A stretch of 64,000 bases of DNA from Clostridia bacterium (lineage in GTDB: Bacteria > Bacillota > Clostridia > Oscillospirales > CAG-272). The position numbers and the translations under genes were made by a program. Positions 31,702 to 39,329 of the stretch are shown here, one piece after another. Within the stretch, counting starts at the first letter, position 1; every line of letters begins with the position of its first letter. Under the pieces are notes generated by a model. That model worked only from the letters and a program-made list of their open reading frames with translations. It ran no database searches and was not told where the DNA came from. Location: contig JAFQKA010000001.1 in the NCBI GenBank assembly GCA_017397175.1, positions 72,266 through 136,265 on the forward strand, read 5' to 3'.

Positions 31702-34341
31702 ATGACAAATCACGAGCTCCCCAAAACATATTCGCCTCGGGATTTCGAGGACAGAATATATCAGAATTGGTGCGAAAAGGGATATTTTACGCCCGATCGC
31801 AAAAATCCCAATCCTTCATACTCTATTGTAATTCCCCCTCCCAACATCACCGGTCAGCTCCACATGGGACACGCCCTTGACAACACATTGCAGGATATTC
31901 TTATCCGCTACAAGAGAATGCAGGGCTTTTGCACCCTGTGGCTTCCCGGTACCGACCATGCGTCTATCGCCACCGAGGCGAAGATAGTTGAGGCTATGAG
32001 AAAAGAGGGGCTGAGCAAGAGCGACCTTGGCCGTGAAAAGTTCCTTGAGCGCGCCTGGGCTTGGAAAGAGCAGTACGGCGGACGCATCGTTTCTCAGCTG
32101 AAGAAAATGGGCTCGTCATGTGACTGGTCCCGCGAGCGCTTTACCCTTGACGAGGGCTGTTCCGACGCTGTCAAAGAGGTTTTTGTTCGTCTCTATAACA
32201 AGGGACTTATTTACCGCGGCGAGAGGATCATCAACTGGTGTCCTCACTGCAAGACCTCTATTTCAAACGCCGAGGTTTCCTACGAGGAACAGCAGGGCCA
32301 TTTCTGGCATATTAAATACCCTTTGGTTGGCGGAGGCGGCTTCCTTGAGGTTGCCACCACCCGTCCCGAAACGCTTCTTGGCGATACTGCCGTTGCGGTA
32401 AACCCCAACGATGAGCGTTACAAGGATCTTATCGGACGTTATTGCCTGCTGCCTTTGGTTGGTCGCCGTATCCCCATTGTTGGCGACGAGCACGCCGACC
32501 CCGAAAAGGGAACGGGTTGCGTAAAGATCACTCCCGCTCACGACCCCAACGACTTTGAGGTCGGTCGCCGTCACAGCCTGCCCATGGAGGTATGCCTGAC
32601 AGAGGACGCAAAGATCACCGACGCTTATCCTAAGTACGCGGGAATGGACCGCTACGAGGCAAGAAAGGCTATCGTAAAAGACCTTGAGGACGGCGGATTC
32701 CTTATGAGCATTGAAAATCTCAACCACGAGGTTGGCACCTGCTACCGTTGCAATACGACCATCGAGCCCATGATCTCTCTGCAGTGGTTTGTAAAGATGG
32801 AGCCTCTTGCAAAGCCCGCGGTTGCGGCTGTACGCGAGGGCAAGATCCGTTTCGTCCCCGAGAGATTTGACAAAAACTACTTCCATTGGATGGAAAATAC
32901 CCAGGATTGGTGTATCTCCCGTCAGCTTTGGTGGGGTCACAGAATTCCCGCCTTCTACTGCGACAAGTGCGGCGAGACCGTGGTCACAAAGGACGGCGAG
33001 GCTAAATGTCCCAAGTGCGGTGAGGCGATGCACCAGGATCCCGACACCCTTGACACTTGGTTCTCCTCCGCTCTTTGGCCCTTCTCTACAATGGGTTGGC
33101 CCGAGCAGACAGAGGATCTCAAGCGTTTCTTCCCCACAAATACACTTGTAACAGGCTATGATATCATCACTTTCTGGGTTTCCAGAATGATATTCTCCTC
33201 TCTTGAGTACACGGGCGAGATTCCCTTCGACACCGTTCTTATTCACGGTCTCGTTCGTGATGCCCAGGGAAGAAAAATGTCAAAATCCTTGGGCAACGGC
33301 ATTGATCCTCTGGAGATCATCGACCAGTATGGTGCGGATGCCCTGAGATTTGCTTTGGCAACAGGTAACTCTCCCGGAAACGATATGCGTTTCTCGGACG
33401 AGAAGATCGAGGCTGCAAGAAACTTTGCAAACAAGCTCTGGAACGCTTCCAGATTCGTTCGTATGAACCTTACCATTGACAGCGTTTCTCTGCCCGAAGC
33501 CGCTGATCTTGCAATGGAGGACAAGTGGATCCTGACAAAGCTCAACGAGACGGTCGCAACGGTAACCAAGGCTCTTGACAGCTACGAGATTGGCGTTGCG
33601 CTCTCCGCGCTTTACGATTTCATTTGGGATATCTTCTGCGACTGGTACATCGAGCTTGCAAAGATCCGTTTTGCCGAAAAGGATACAAAGGAGAACCTCA
33701 TTTGCCAGAACGTTATTTGCTACGTTCTCACCGAGACCCTCAAGCTCCTGCACCCCTTCATGCCCTTTATCACCGAGGAGATCTATCAGTCCTTGCCTCA
33801 TGACAAGGAAAGCATTATGATAAGTCAGTACCCTGCGGCAAAGGACGAGCTTAATTTTGCCGAGGATGCTGAAAGAATGAACCGCGTTATCGGTGCTATC
33901 CGCGCGATAAGAGCAAGAAGAAACGAGATGAATATCGTTCCTTCAAGAAAGGCAAAAGTATACATTGCTACAAAGTACGCAGACAGCTTCAATGCTGACA
34001 GTGCTATCTTCTTCACTCGTTTGGCGTCCGCTTCCGAGGTTGAGATCGCAGAGAGCTTTGACGGAGTTATCTCCGGTGACGATTCGGTTCAGATCGTAAC
34101 CGACGCCGCAAGCATCTTCCTGCCCCTTTCCGACATTATCGACGCAGATAAGGAAAGAGAGAAGCTGAATGCTGACAAGACAAAGACCCTGGGCGAGATA
34201 GAGCGACTTGAAAAGAAGCTTTCAAACGAGGGCTTTGTGGCAAAAGCTCCCGCCGCTGTTGTTGAAGGCGAAAAGGCAAAGCTGGCTAAGTACCGCGACA
34301 CCCTTGCAGGTATCGAAGCGGCCTTGGCAAAGCTGAAATAA
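31702..34341 (+). CDS. valS: Valyl-tRNA synthetase
   Basis: A class Ia synthetase of 879 residues that charges tRNA-Val. The HIGH-type motif is HMGHALDN (about 53-60) and the KMSKS loop is GRKMSKSLGN (about 526). The editing domain is present (ATTRPETLLGDTAV, then a threonine-rich pocket). A zinc-knuckle pair, CDKCGE and CPKCGE, lies near 417-440. The C-terminal coiled coil (about 810-879) closes it. AAAGAGG lies before the ATG. Transcription is set by the T-box leader and ended by a terminator straight after the stop. Confidence 0.98.
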   Translation: MTNHELPKTYSPRDFEDRIYQNWCEKGYFTPDRKNPNPSYSIVIPPPNITGQLHMGHALDNTLQDILIRYKRMQGFCTLWLPGTDHASIATEAKIVEAMRKEGLSKSDLGREKFLERAWAWKEQYGGRIVSQLKKMGSSCDWSRERFTLDEGCSDAVKEVFVRLYNKGLIYRGERIINWCPHCKTSISNAEVSYEEQQGHFWHIKYPLVGGGGFLEVATTRPETLLGDTAVAVNPNDERYKDLIGRYCLLPLVGRRIPIVGDEHADPEKGTGCVKITPAHDPNDFEVGRRHSLPMEVCLTEDAKITDAYPKYAGMDRYEARKAIVKDLEDGGFLMSIENLNHEVGTCYRCNTTIEPMISLQWFVKMEPLAKPAVAAVREGKIRFVPERFDKNYFHWMENTQDWCISRQLWWGHRIPAFYCDKCGETVVTKDGEAKCPKCGEAMHQDPDTLDTWFSSALWPFSTMGWPEQTEDLKRFFPTNTLVTGYDIITFWVSRMIFSSLEYTGEIPFDTVLIHGLVRDAQGRKMSKSLGNGIDPLEIIDQYGADALRFALATGNSPGNDMRFSDEKIEAARNFANKLWNASRFVRMNLTIDSVSLPEAADLAMEDKWILTKLNETVATVTKALDSYEIGVALSALYDFIWDIFCDWYIELAKIRFAEKDTKENLICQNVICYVLTETLKLLHPFMPFITEEIYQSLPHDKESIMISQYPAAKDELNFAEDAERMNRVIGAIRAIRARRNEMNIVPSRKAKVYIATKYADSFNADSAIFFTRLASASEVEIAESFDGVISGDDSVQIVTDAASIFLPLSDIIDADKEREKLNADKTKTLGEIERLEKKLSNEGFVAKAPAAVVEGEKAKLAKYRDTLAGIEAALAKLK

Positions 34342-34344
34342 AAA

Positions 34345-34381
34345 AGAAAAGGTGTCACCCGAAAGGGTGACACCTTTTTTG
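34345..34381 (+). terminator. Terminator after valS
   Basis: AAAGGTGTCACCC, loop GAAA, GGGTGACACCTTTTTT: a strong stem-loop right after valS. Confidence 0.95.
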
Positions 34382-34387
34382 CGGAAG

Positions 34388-34540
34388 TTTTAGCCCGCCT
34401 TTTTTAAAAGGCGGCGCGGTGGAGGGCGCGGAGCCATCCTCGCTCCCCGCAGGGAGCGAAAAAACCTTTGGGCGTTTTTGTTAGCTTTTTCTTTGCGCCT
34501 TCTGCTTGCAAAGAAAAAGCGGCAGACAGTCTGTGTTATC
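34388..34540. repeat. Non-coding cluster of three perfect hairpins
   Basis: Three inverted repeats follow one another in GC-richer sequence: CCGCCTTTT-TT-AAAAGGCGG (near 34397), TCGCTCCC-CGCA-GGGAGCGA (near 34439), and CTTTTTCTTTGC with GCAAAGAAAAAG (near 34486-34520). No open reading frame with a ribosome site is present. Pieces of this sort recur between genes in related Clostridia and resemble REP-like or miniature elements. Only one copy is in the window, so the repeat status is inferred from the hairpins. Confidence 0.5.
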
Positions 34541-34551
34541 TGATAGTCTTA

Positions 34552-35193
34552 TTAAAGCTTTGAGTAACCAAAGCAGTTTACAAGACCGTCGATCTTCTTG
34601 CGCTCCTTACATTGCGGGCACTCGTGAGAGGGGTGGCTTGCGTATCCGTCCAGGTCGCGGGGATTGAAGATCGAGCGGACGGGGTGACCCATGCATTCGT
34701 CAACGGTGGAGAAGATAGAGCAAACTCCCGCCACGTTTCCGCCGTAATACTGAATCGCTTCGATCGCTGCTCTTGCGGTGTAACCCGTTGCCACAGACGC
34801 CGCCAGGATAAGCACGTTTTTGCCCATTATCATAGGGGCCAGATTGTCGCGGAAGATCAGCTGACTGCCCGTGGTATGCTCGGGGGTCAGAACGTAGATG
34901 GTCTGATGAGCATTCATATTGACAAAATCCTCGCGAGTAAGCTCCTCCGCGAGGCAGGTGCCGATGACCTCGGTGCCGTCAAGGCAGAGGATTGTATCAA
35001 CGATGGTGCTGTGGTTGTAGTAGGAAACAAGCTCCTTTGCGACAGCCTGGGCCTCGGAAAGACGTGTTTTTTGTATAGTTACGTCGATATAGTAGTTTAT
35101 ATGGCTGTGGCTTGTGGCAAAGTGACCGGGAACCACGCGCAGCATGAGGTTTTTATGTTTTGTTCGGATTTTGAAAGCCTTTTCGGACATCAT
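34552..35193 (-). CDS. Phosphoribosyltransferase-like protein (orotate PRTase-like fold)
   Basis: A cytosolic protein of 213 residues with the type I PRTase pattern. The expected PRPP-loop strand and turn read NVLILAASVATGYTARAA (about 128-145). This keeps the ATGYT end but has Ala-Ala in place of the usual two acidic residues. A C-terminal segment has CPQCKERKKI and one further cysteine, which might bind zinc. The altered loop makes ordinary nucleotide synthesis uncertain; binding or regulation is possible. AAAGGAG precedes the start, where two ATG codons are adjacent. It has its own promoter and is probably monocistronic. Confidence 0.75.
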   Translation of the reverse strand: MMSEKAFKIRTKHKNLMLRVVPGHFATSHSHINYYIDVTIQKTRLSEAQAVAKELVSYYNHSTIVDTILCLDGTEVIGTCLAEELTREDFVNMNAHQTIYVLTPEHTTGSQLIFRDNLAPMIMGKNVLILAASVATGYTARAAIEAIQYYGGNVAGVCSIFSTVDECMGHPVRSIFNPRDLDGYASHPSHECPQCKERKKIDGLVNCFGYSKL

Positions 35194-35215
35194 AGTTGAA
35201 AACTCCTTTTCTTTT

Positions 35216-35244
35216 ATTGTACCATGAATAGGTCAATATGTCAA
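35216..35244 (-). promoter_or_regulatory. Promoter of the PRTase-like gene
   Basis: On the minus strand, TTGACA (35244-35239) and TACAAT (35221-35216) with a 17-bp spacer, about 23 bp before the start. Confidence 0.8.
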
Positions 35245-35337
35245 TAAAAAACATGTCGAATATCAAATTTTTGTGCATGACGCACAAACAATTGCAGTGA
35301 ATAAAAAGCCACGTTGTAGGGGCGACCAAGGGGGCTG

Positions 35338-36414
35338 TCAGAACAATTCTATCAATTCTTTGGGACTTTGTGTAAAATTGCGGATGCCGTCTTTTGTGAC
35401 AGCAACCATATCTTCGATACGGCAGCCGTACTTGCCTTCGATGTAAATACCCGGCTCGACCGTCACTACGTTTCCGACAGCGAGAGTGGTACCTTCCTTT
35501 ACACCCGAGGAAACACGGGGAGATTCGTGGATATAAAGTCCTACGCCGTGGCCCAGACCGTGACCGAAGCAACCCTTGTATCCTGCATTGTCGATGATAT
35601 CGCGGGCAATTTTGTCTATCTTTGCGTTTTCCGCGCCCTCGTGAATTGCCTCAAGTGCGGCAAGCTGAGCGGAAAGAACCGTGTTGTAGAGCTTTTTCAT
35701 GTCTGCGTCAGCCTTTCCGAGCACTACGGTTCGTGTCATGTCGGAGCAATATCCATCAAGACGCGCACCGAAGTCCATGGTGAAAAATCCCTTTTCAAGC
35801 TTTCTTGCCTGAGGAACGCCGTGGGGCAGGGAGGAGGAAGCGCCCGAAACCGCAATAGTATCAAACGCTGTGGACTGAGCGCCCATACGGCGCATGAAAA
35901 ATTCAAGCTCAAGAGCGACCTCAAGCTCGGTCATTTCGGGCTTGATGAATTCAAGAATGTGAGCAAAAGCCGCGTCTGTGATCTTCTGTGCGGCGTTGAT
36001 CTTTTCAAGCTCTGCTTCCGTCTTTACCTCGCGGAGCGTGGAAAGAACGTCTGTGCCGCCGGGCACAAGCTCGCAGCCCTTGAAAAGGTCGGCAAAGCGG
36101 GCGTGATCGGCGCAGGAAACGAATCCGTCCTCGAACATAAGCTTTTTAACGCCGTTTTCCTCGAGAAGAGAAGCTATCTCGATGAGCATTCTGTTCTGGG
36201 GAACAACGATCTCAAACTCGTCGGAAACAGCTGCCTTTGCAGCCTCCGCATAGCGGAAATCGGTGATGACGTAGGATTTGTTGCGGGTTACGAGCACAAA
36301 TCCGTCGGTGTAATCAAAATTTGTCAGATAAAAGATGTTAAGCTCGGAGGAAACGAACATGCCGTCCACGTCGGGAGCGAGTGCGTTGAGAAGTCTTTCT
36401 TTTGCTGTTTTCAT
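35338..36414 (-). CDS. M24-family Xaa-Pro aminopeptidase
   Basis: A two-metal peptidase of 358 residues that removes an amino acid before proline. Residues 1 to about 125 form the creatinase N-domain. The pita-bread domain carries the five metal ligands: two aspartates in DFGARLDGYCSDMTRTVV, the histidine in GHGLGHGVGLYIHES, and two glutamates in VEPGIYIEGKYGCRIEDMV. The ATG at 36414 has AAAGG upstream; a TTG seven codons earlier is not needed. It lies 17 bp after the TIM-barrel gene and is probably in one transcript with it. No efp gene follows, although that is a common neighbour. Confidence 0.93.
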   Translation of the reverse strand: MKTAKERLLNALAPDVDGMFVSSELNIFYLTNFDYTDGFVLVTRNKSYVITDFRYAEAAKAAVSDEFEIVVPQNRMLIEIASLLEENGVKKLMFEDGFVSCADHARFADLFKGCELVPGGTDVLSTLREVKTEAELEKINAAQKITDAAFAHILEFIKPEMTELEVALELEFFMRRMGAQSTAFDTIAVSGASSSLPHGVPQARKLEKGFFTMDFGARLDGYCSDMTRTVVLGKADADMKKLYNTVLSAQLAALEAIHEGAENAKIDKIARDIIDNAGYKGCFGHGLGHGVGLYIHESPRVSSGVKEGTTLAVGNVVTVEPGIYIEGKYGCRIEDMVAVTKDGIRNFTQSPKELIELF

Positions 36415-36431
36415 GGTAGGTAAAAATCCTT

Positions 36432-37277
36432 TCAAAATTCGCCGTAGCAGGCTTTTTTCATGTATAGCGCGTCCTCTGCCATGGTTCCGGCAGATTCGCA
36501 GATGATTCGAGGGGTGAGGCCGTATTTTACGATGACCTCGCCAAGCGGCTCAAACTGAGGGCCGTACTGGGTGTCGTCGAAGGTCAGGTGTTTTTTCTCA
36601 CCTGCCTTTGTGTATTCGATCTTCGAGAAATGGCAGTGGAGATTTTTGGCGTAATCGTCGCCCAAGACCTCACCGATGCGGTCAAAAATACGCTTGTAGG
36701 AATCGCTGTCGGTAAAATATCCCAGCTCGCAGGCGTTGAGATGACCGAAATCGACTACGGGGTAGAAGCATTTTGCTACCTTGCAAAGGTCAAGTACCTC
36801 GTCAAGGGTTCCAAGCTGATTTATTTTACCCATAGTCTCAAGACCTATGTGAATAGGCGTTTCACCCATTTCGTCCGCAACTCTCTCAAGGGTATCACGA
36901 GCCAGCGCCATAGCCTCCTCGCGGGAGATCTTGGCGGCAGAGCCGCTGTGCACGACTATCGTGTCCGCACCCAGCAATTCTGCAGCGGCAAGGCTGTCTC
37001 GAATGTAATCAAGGCTTTTTAAGCGTTTTTCCTGCTCCACGCCCGAAAGGGAGATAAAATAGGGGGTATGCAGGGACATGAGAATGCCGTGCTCCTTTGC
37101 CTTTTCTCCGATGGCGCGAAGGGTCGCCTCGCCCGTTCTCAGGCCGTTGCCTGCCTGGTATTCGTATGCGTCAAGTCCCATTTTCTCGAGCCAGCCGGGG
37201 GCTTGAAGGGTAGATTTCATACCTTGCGCGTAAAAGCTCTCGCTGTTACCGCCCGGTCCGAAGGTTGCTCTTTTCAT
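36432..37277 (-). CDS. TIM-barrel protein of the AP endonuclease family 2 (endonuclease IV-like)
   Basis: A TIM-barrel metal protein of 281 residues in the endonuclease IV/xylose isomerase superfamily. Candidate zinc ligands are in SLHTPYFISL, IVVHSGSA, IHIGLETMGK, YPVVDFGHLNA, NLHCHFSKIEY and ICESAG. The MGK after the glutamate is close to endonuclease IV, so cutting at abasic DNA sites is likely but a sugar isomerase role is not excluded. The ATG at 37277 has AGAGGT 8 bp before it; longer upstream reading lacks a site. It is followed closely by the M24 peptidase gene. Confidence 0.85.
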   Translation of the reverse strand: MKRATFGPGGNSESFYAQGMKSTLQAPGWLEKMGLDAYEYQAGNGLRTGEATLRAIGEKAKEHGILMSLHTPYFISLSGVEQEKRLKSLDYIRDSLAAAELLGADTIVVHSGSAAKISREEAMALARDTLERVADEMGETPIHIGLETMGKINQLGTLDEVLDLCKVAKCFYPVVDFGHLNACELGYFTDSDSYKRIFDRIGEVLGDDYAKNLHCHFSKIEYTKAGEKKHLTFDDTQYGPQFEPLGEVIVKYGLTPRIICESAGTMAEDALYMKKACYGEF

Positions 37278-37346
37278 TTTTGTACCTCTGTTTTTTAAAG
37301 ATAACGGTCGAATTTCAGAGAAATCCGACCGTGAGTTTGTCATCTA

Positions 37347-37865
37347 TCATGTGTAAAACTGCTTTTTGACCTGCTCACGTTTGAACTGTCTCAAAACGGG
37401 TTTTTCAAGCAGACGCTTGAAACGGAAGAATAAAGTCTTTTTGTCCTTTATCGGCGGCACGAGAATGGCTTTGACACCAAGACGCTTGCCCGCAAACACG
37501 TCCGTAAATATCTGATCTCCGAGAACTGCCGCATCGGCTATGTCCTTTTTATACTGCATAAGCGCGTGACGGTAGCATTTTGTGGAGGGTTTTTTTGCGT
37601 CGTAGTAGGCGGGAACGTGCAAGGGTCTGGCGAATCTCACCACTCTGTCCGCATGATTGTTTGACACGAGAATGAGAGTTATACCTGCCGCAGCCAGGGA
37701 ATTTGCCCAGGCGATTATTCTGTCGTCGGGGTCGGGCATCTCGTAGGGTGCCAGCGTATTATCTATATCTGCAAGTACCGTTTTTATTTCCGCCGAAGCA
37801 AGAAATTCGGGGGTCACCTCGGTGAAAGAGCGGAACATATAGTCCGGCATAAACAAAGAAAACAT
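37347..37865 (-). CDS. YqeG-family HAD-type phosphatase
   Basis: A cytosolic HAD phosphatase of 172 residues of class IIIA, like Bacillus YqeG. The catalytic DxDxT is DIDNTLA (about 34-40). The second block LVSNN, the lysine in YDAKKPSTK and the acidic block LGDQIFTDV follow in the right order. YqeG relatives act on phosphatidylglycerophosphate or other phosphates; the substrate here is not certain. AAGGA lies 12 bp before the ATG. It probably begins the minus-strand run that continues with the TIM-barrel and M24 genes, 69 bp on. Confidence 0.9.
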   Translation of the reverse strand: MFSLFMPDYMFRSFTEVTPEFLASAEIKTVLADIDNTLAPYEMPDPDDRIIAWANSLAAAGITLILVSNNHADRVVRFARPLHVPAYYDAKKPSTKCYRHALMQYKKDIADAAVLGDQIFTDVFAGKRLGVKAILVPPIKDKKTLFFRFKRLLEKPVLRQFKREQVKKQFYT

Positions 37866-37992
37866 TAAAAATCCAATCCTTATTTCTGAATGGCCGCGTT
37901 TGCGGCAACGGATATTTTAACATAATTTTCGGATAATATCAAGAGTTTTTCTTCAAAAAGTATGTTTTTTGAGGTTGAAAAGGCAAAAAGTA

Positions 37993-38021
37993 TTGAAAAA
38001 AAGTCAAAAATGTGGTATTAT
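37993..38021 (+). promoter_or_regulatory. Promoter of rimM-trmD
   Basis: TTGAAA at 37993 and TATTAT at 38016 with a 17-bp spacer, about 33 bp before the rimM start. The rest of the 188 bp between yqeG and rimM holds no other clear signal. Confidence 0.72.
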
Positions 38022-38053
38022 ATACAATGTATAACTGTTTTTACGGAGTGAAG

Positions 38054-38569
38054 ATGAAAAATAAGTATCTTGAATGTGGAAAAATAATAAATACTCACGG
38101 CGTTGCAGGCACGGTAAAGGTTGAAAACCGATGCGACACACCCAAAATTTTAGCATCGCTGAAAAGGATATATTTTAAGGTCGGGGATCTGTACAGTGAG
38201 AAAAAGGTGCTTTCCGGATCTGTCATGGGGCAGTTTGTACTGCTCAAGCTCAACGGGGTGACCGACCTTGACGGCGCGGCGGCACTTAAAAATACGCTTA
38301 TCTATGCGGACAGAGAGGATCTGCCCATAGAGGAGGGCGCGGTATTTATAGCCGACCTTATCGGCCTGCCCGTGATCGACGTGGACGACGGTCGGGAATA
38401 CGGCAAACTGAGCGAGGTCATCAACCGCGGTGCATCCGATATTTACGTGGTGGATACCCCTGCGGGCGAGCGTATGATGCCTGCGGTGGCGGAATTTGTA
38501 AAGTCGATAGACGTAGAAAAGGGAATCTTCGTCAAGCCCATTCAGGGTATGTTTGACGATGCGGAGTAA
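38054..38569 (+). CDS. rimM: 16S rRNA processing protein RimM
   Basis: A 171-residue factor that binds S19 and helps mature the 30S head. The start has ECGKIINTHGVAGTVKV, typical of the N-domain. The PRC-barrel follows with FIADLIGLPVID and the ending DVEKGIFVKPIQGMF. The ATG at 38054 has ACGGAG 6 bp upstream; the upstream ATG at 38012 falls in the promoter. It is 2 bp before trmD. rpsP and ffh, often in this operon, are not next to it. Confidence 0.95.
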   Translation: MKNKYLECGKIINTHGVAGTVKVENRCDTPKILASLKRIYFKVGDLYSEKKVLSGSVMGQFVLLKLNGVTDLDGAAALKNTLIYADREDLPIEEGAVFIADLIGLPVIDVDDGREYGKLSEVINRGASDIYVVDTPAGERMMPAVAEFVKSIDVEKGIFVKPIQGMFDDAE

Positions 38570-38571
38570 AA

Positions 38572-39282
38572 ATGAGATTTGACATAATGACCCTTTTCCC
38601 CGAAATGACGGACAGGATCTTGGGGGAAAGCATAATCGGCAGGGCACAAAAGAGCGGCGCGGTGGAGATACATTCCCACAATATCCGTGACTATTCTCAG
38701 GACAAGCACCGCCGTGTGGACGACACGCCTTACGGCGGCGGCATGGGAATGCTCATGGCGGCACCTCCCATCTACAACTGCTATGAGGCGGTAAAGGAGA
38801 TGGCGGACCGGGCATTTGCAGACAAGGGAGAGATAAAGCGGAAGGTCGTTTATATGTCCCCAAAGGGCCGCGTGCTTACCCAGGCCAAGGCGGCAGAGCT
38901 TTCGAGCCTCGACAATCTGATAATCCTCTGCGGTCACTACGAGGGGGTCGATCAGAGGATTGTTGATGAGATAATCGACGAGGAGATCTCTATCGGAGAT
39001 TACGTGCTTACGGGAGGCGAGCTTCCCGCCTGCATTCTGGTCGACTGCATTTCAAGGCTTTTGCCCGGGGTGCTGTCTGACAAGGAATGTTACGAGAGCG
39101 AAAGCATCGCCTGCGGTATGCTTGAATACCCGCAATACACACGTCCTTATGAATTTCACGGTGTGAAGGTCCCCGACGTTCTTATTTCGGGAGACCATGC
39201 CAAAGTGGATAAATGGAGATACGAGAGAGCATTGGAGGAGACTGAGCGTCTCCGTCCCGACCTGCTCTCGCACAAGGATTGA
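38572..39282 (+). CDS. trmD: tRNA (guanine37-N1)-methyltransferase TrmD
   Basis: A SPOUT methyltransferase of 236 residues that makes m1G37 in tRNAs with a G36. The N-terminus FDIMTLFPEM, the PYGGGMGMLM block, the SAM-binding knot ILCGHYEGVDQR, and IGDYVLTGGELPA with its catalytic aspartate region are all present. Length is normal. The start is 2 bp after the rimM stop, consistent with coupled translation. Confidence 0.97.
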   Translation: MRFDIMTLFPEMTDRILGESIIGRAQKSGAVEIHSHNIRDYSQDKHRRVDDTPYGGGMGMLMAAPPIYNCYEAVKEMADRAFADKGEIKRKVVYMSPKGRVLTQAKAAELSSLDNLIILCGHYEGVDQRIVDEIIDEEISIGDYVLTGGELPACILVDCISRLLPGVLSDKECYESESIACGMLEYPQYTRPYEFHGVKVPDVLISGDHAKVDKWRYERALEETERLRPDLLSHKD

Positions 39283-39329
39283 AATATCCTTTAAGCTACG
39301 GTTTTGCCGATGTGCAGAAGGAGGTACAA

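Noticed and set aside
32263-33246. 327-codon minus-strand frame opposite valS
   Set aside because: Antisense of valS with no start signals; long shadows are expected at this GC content.
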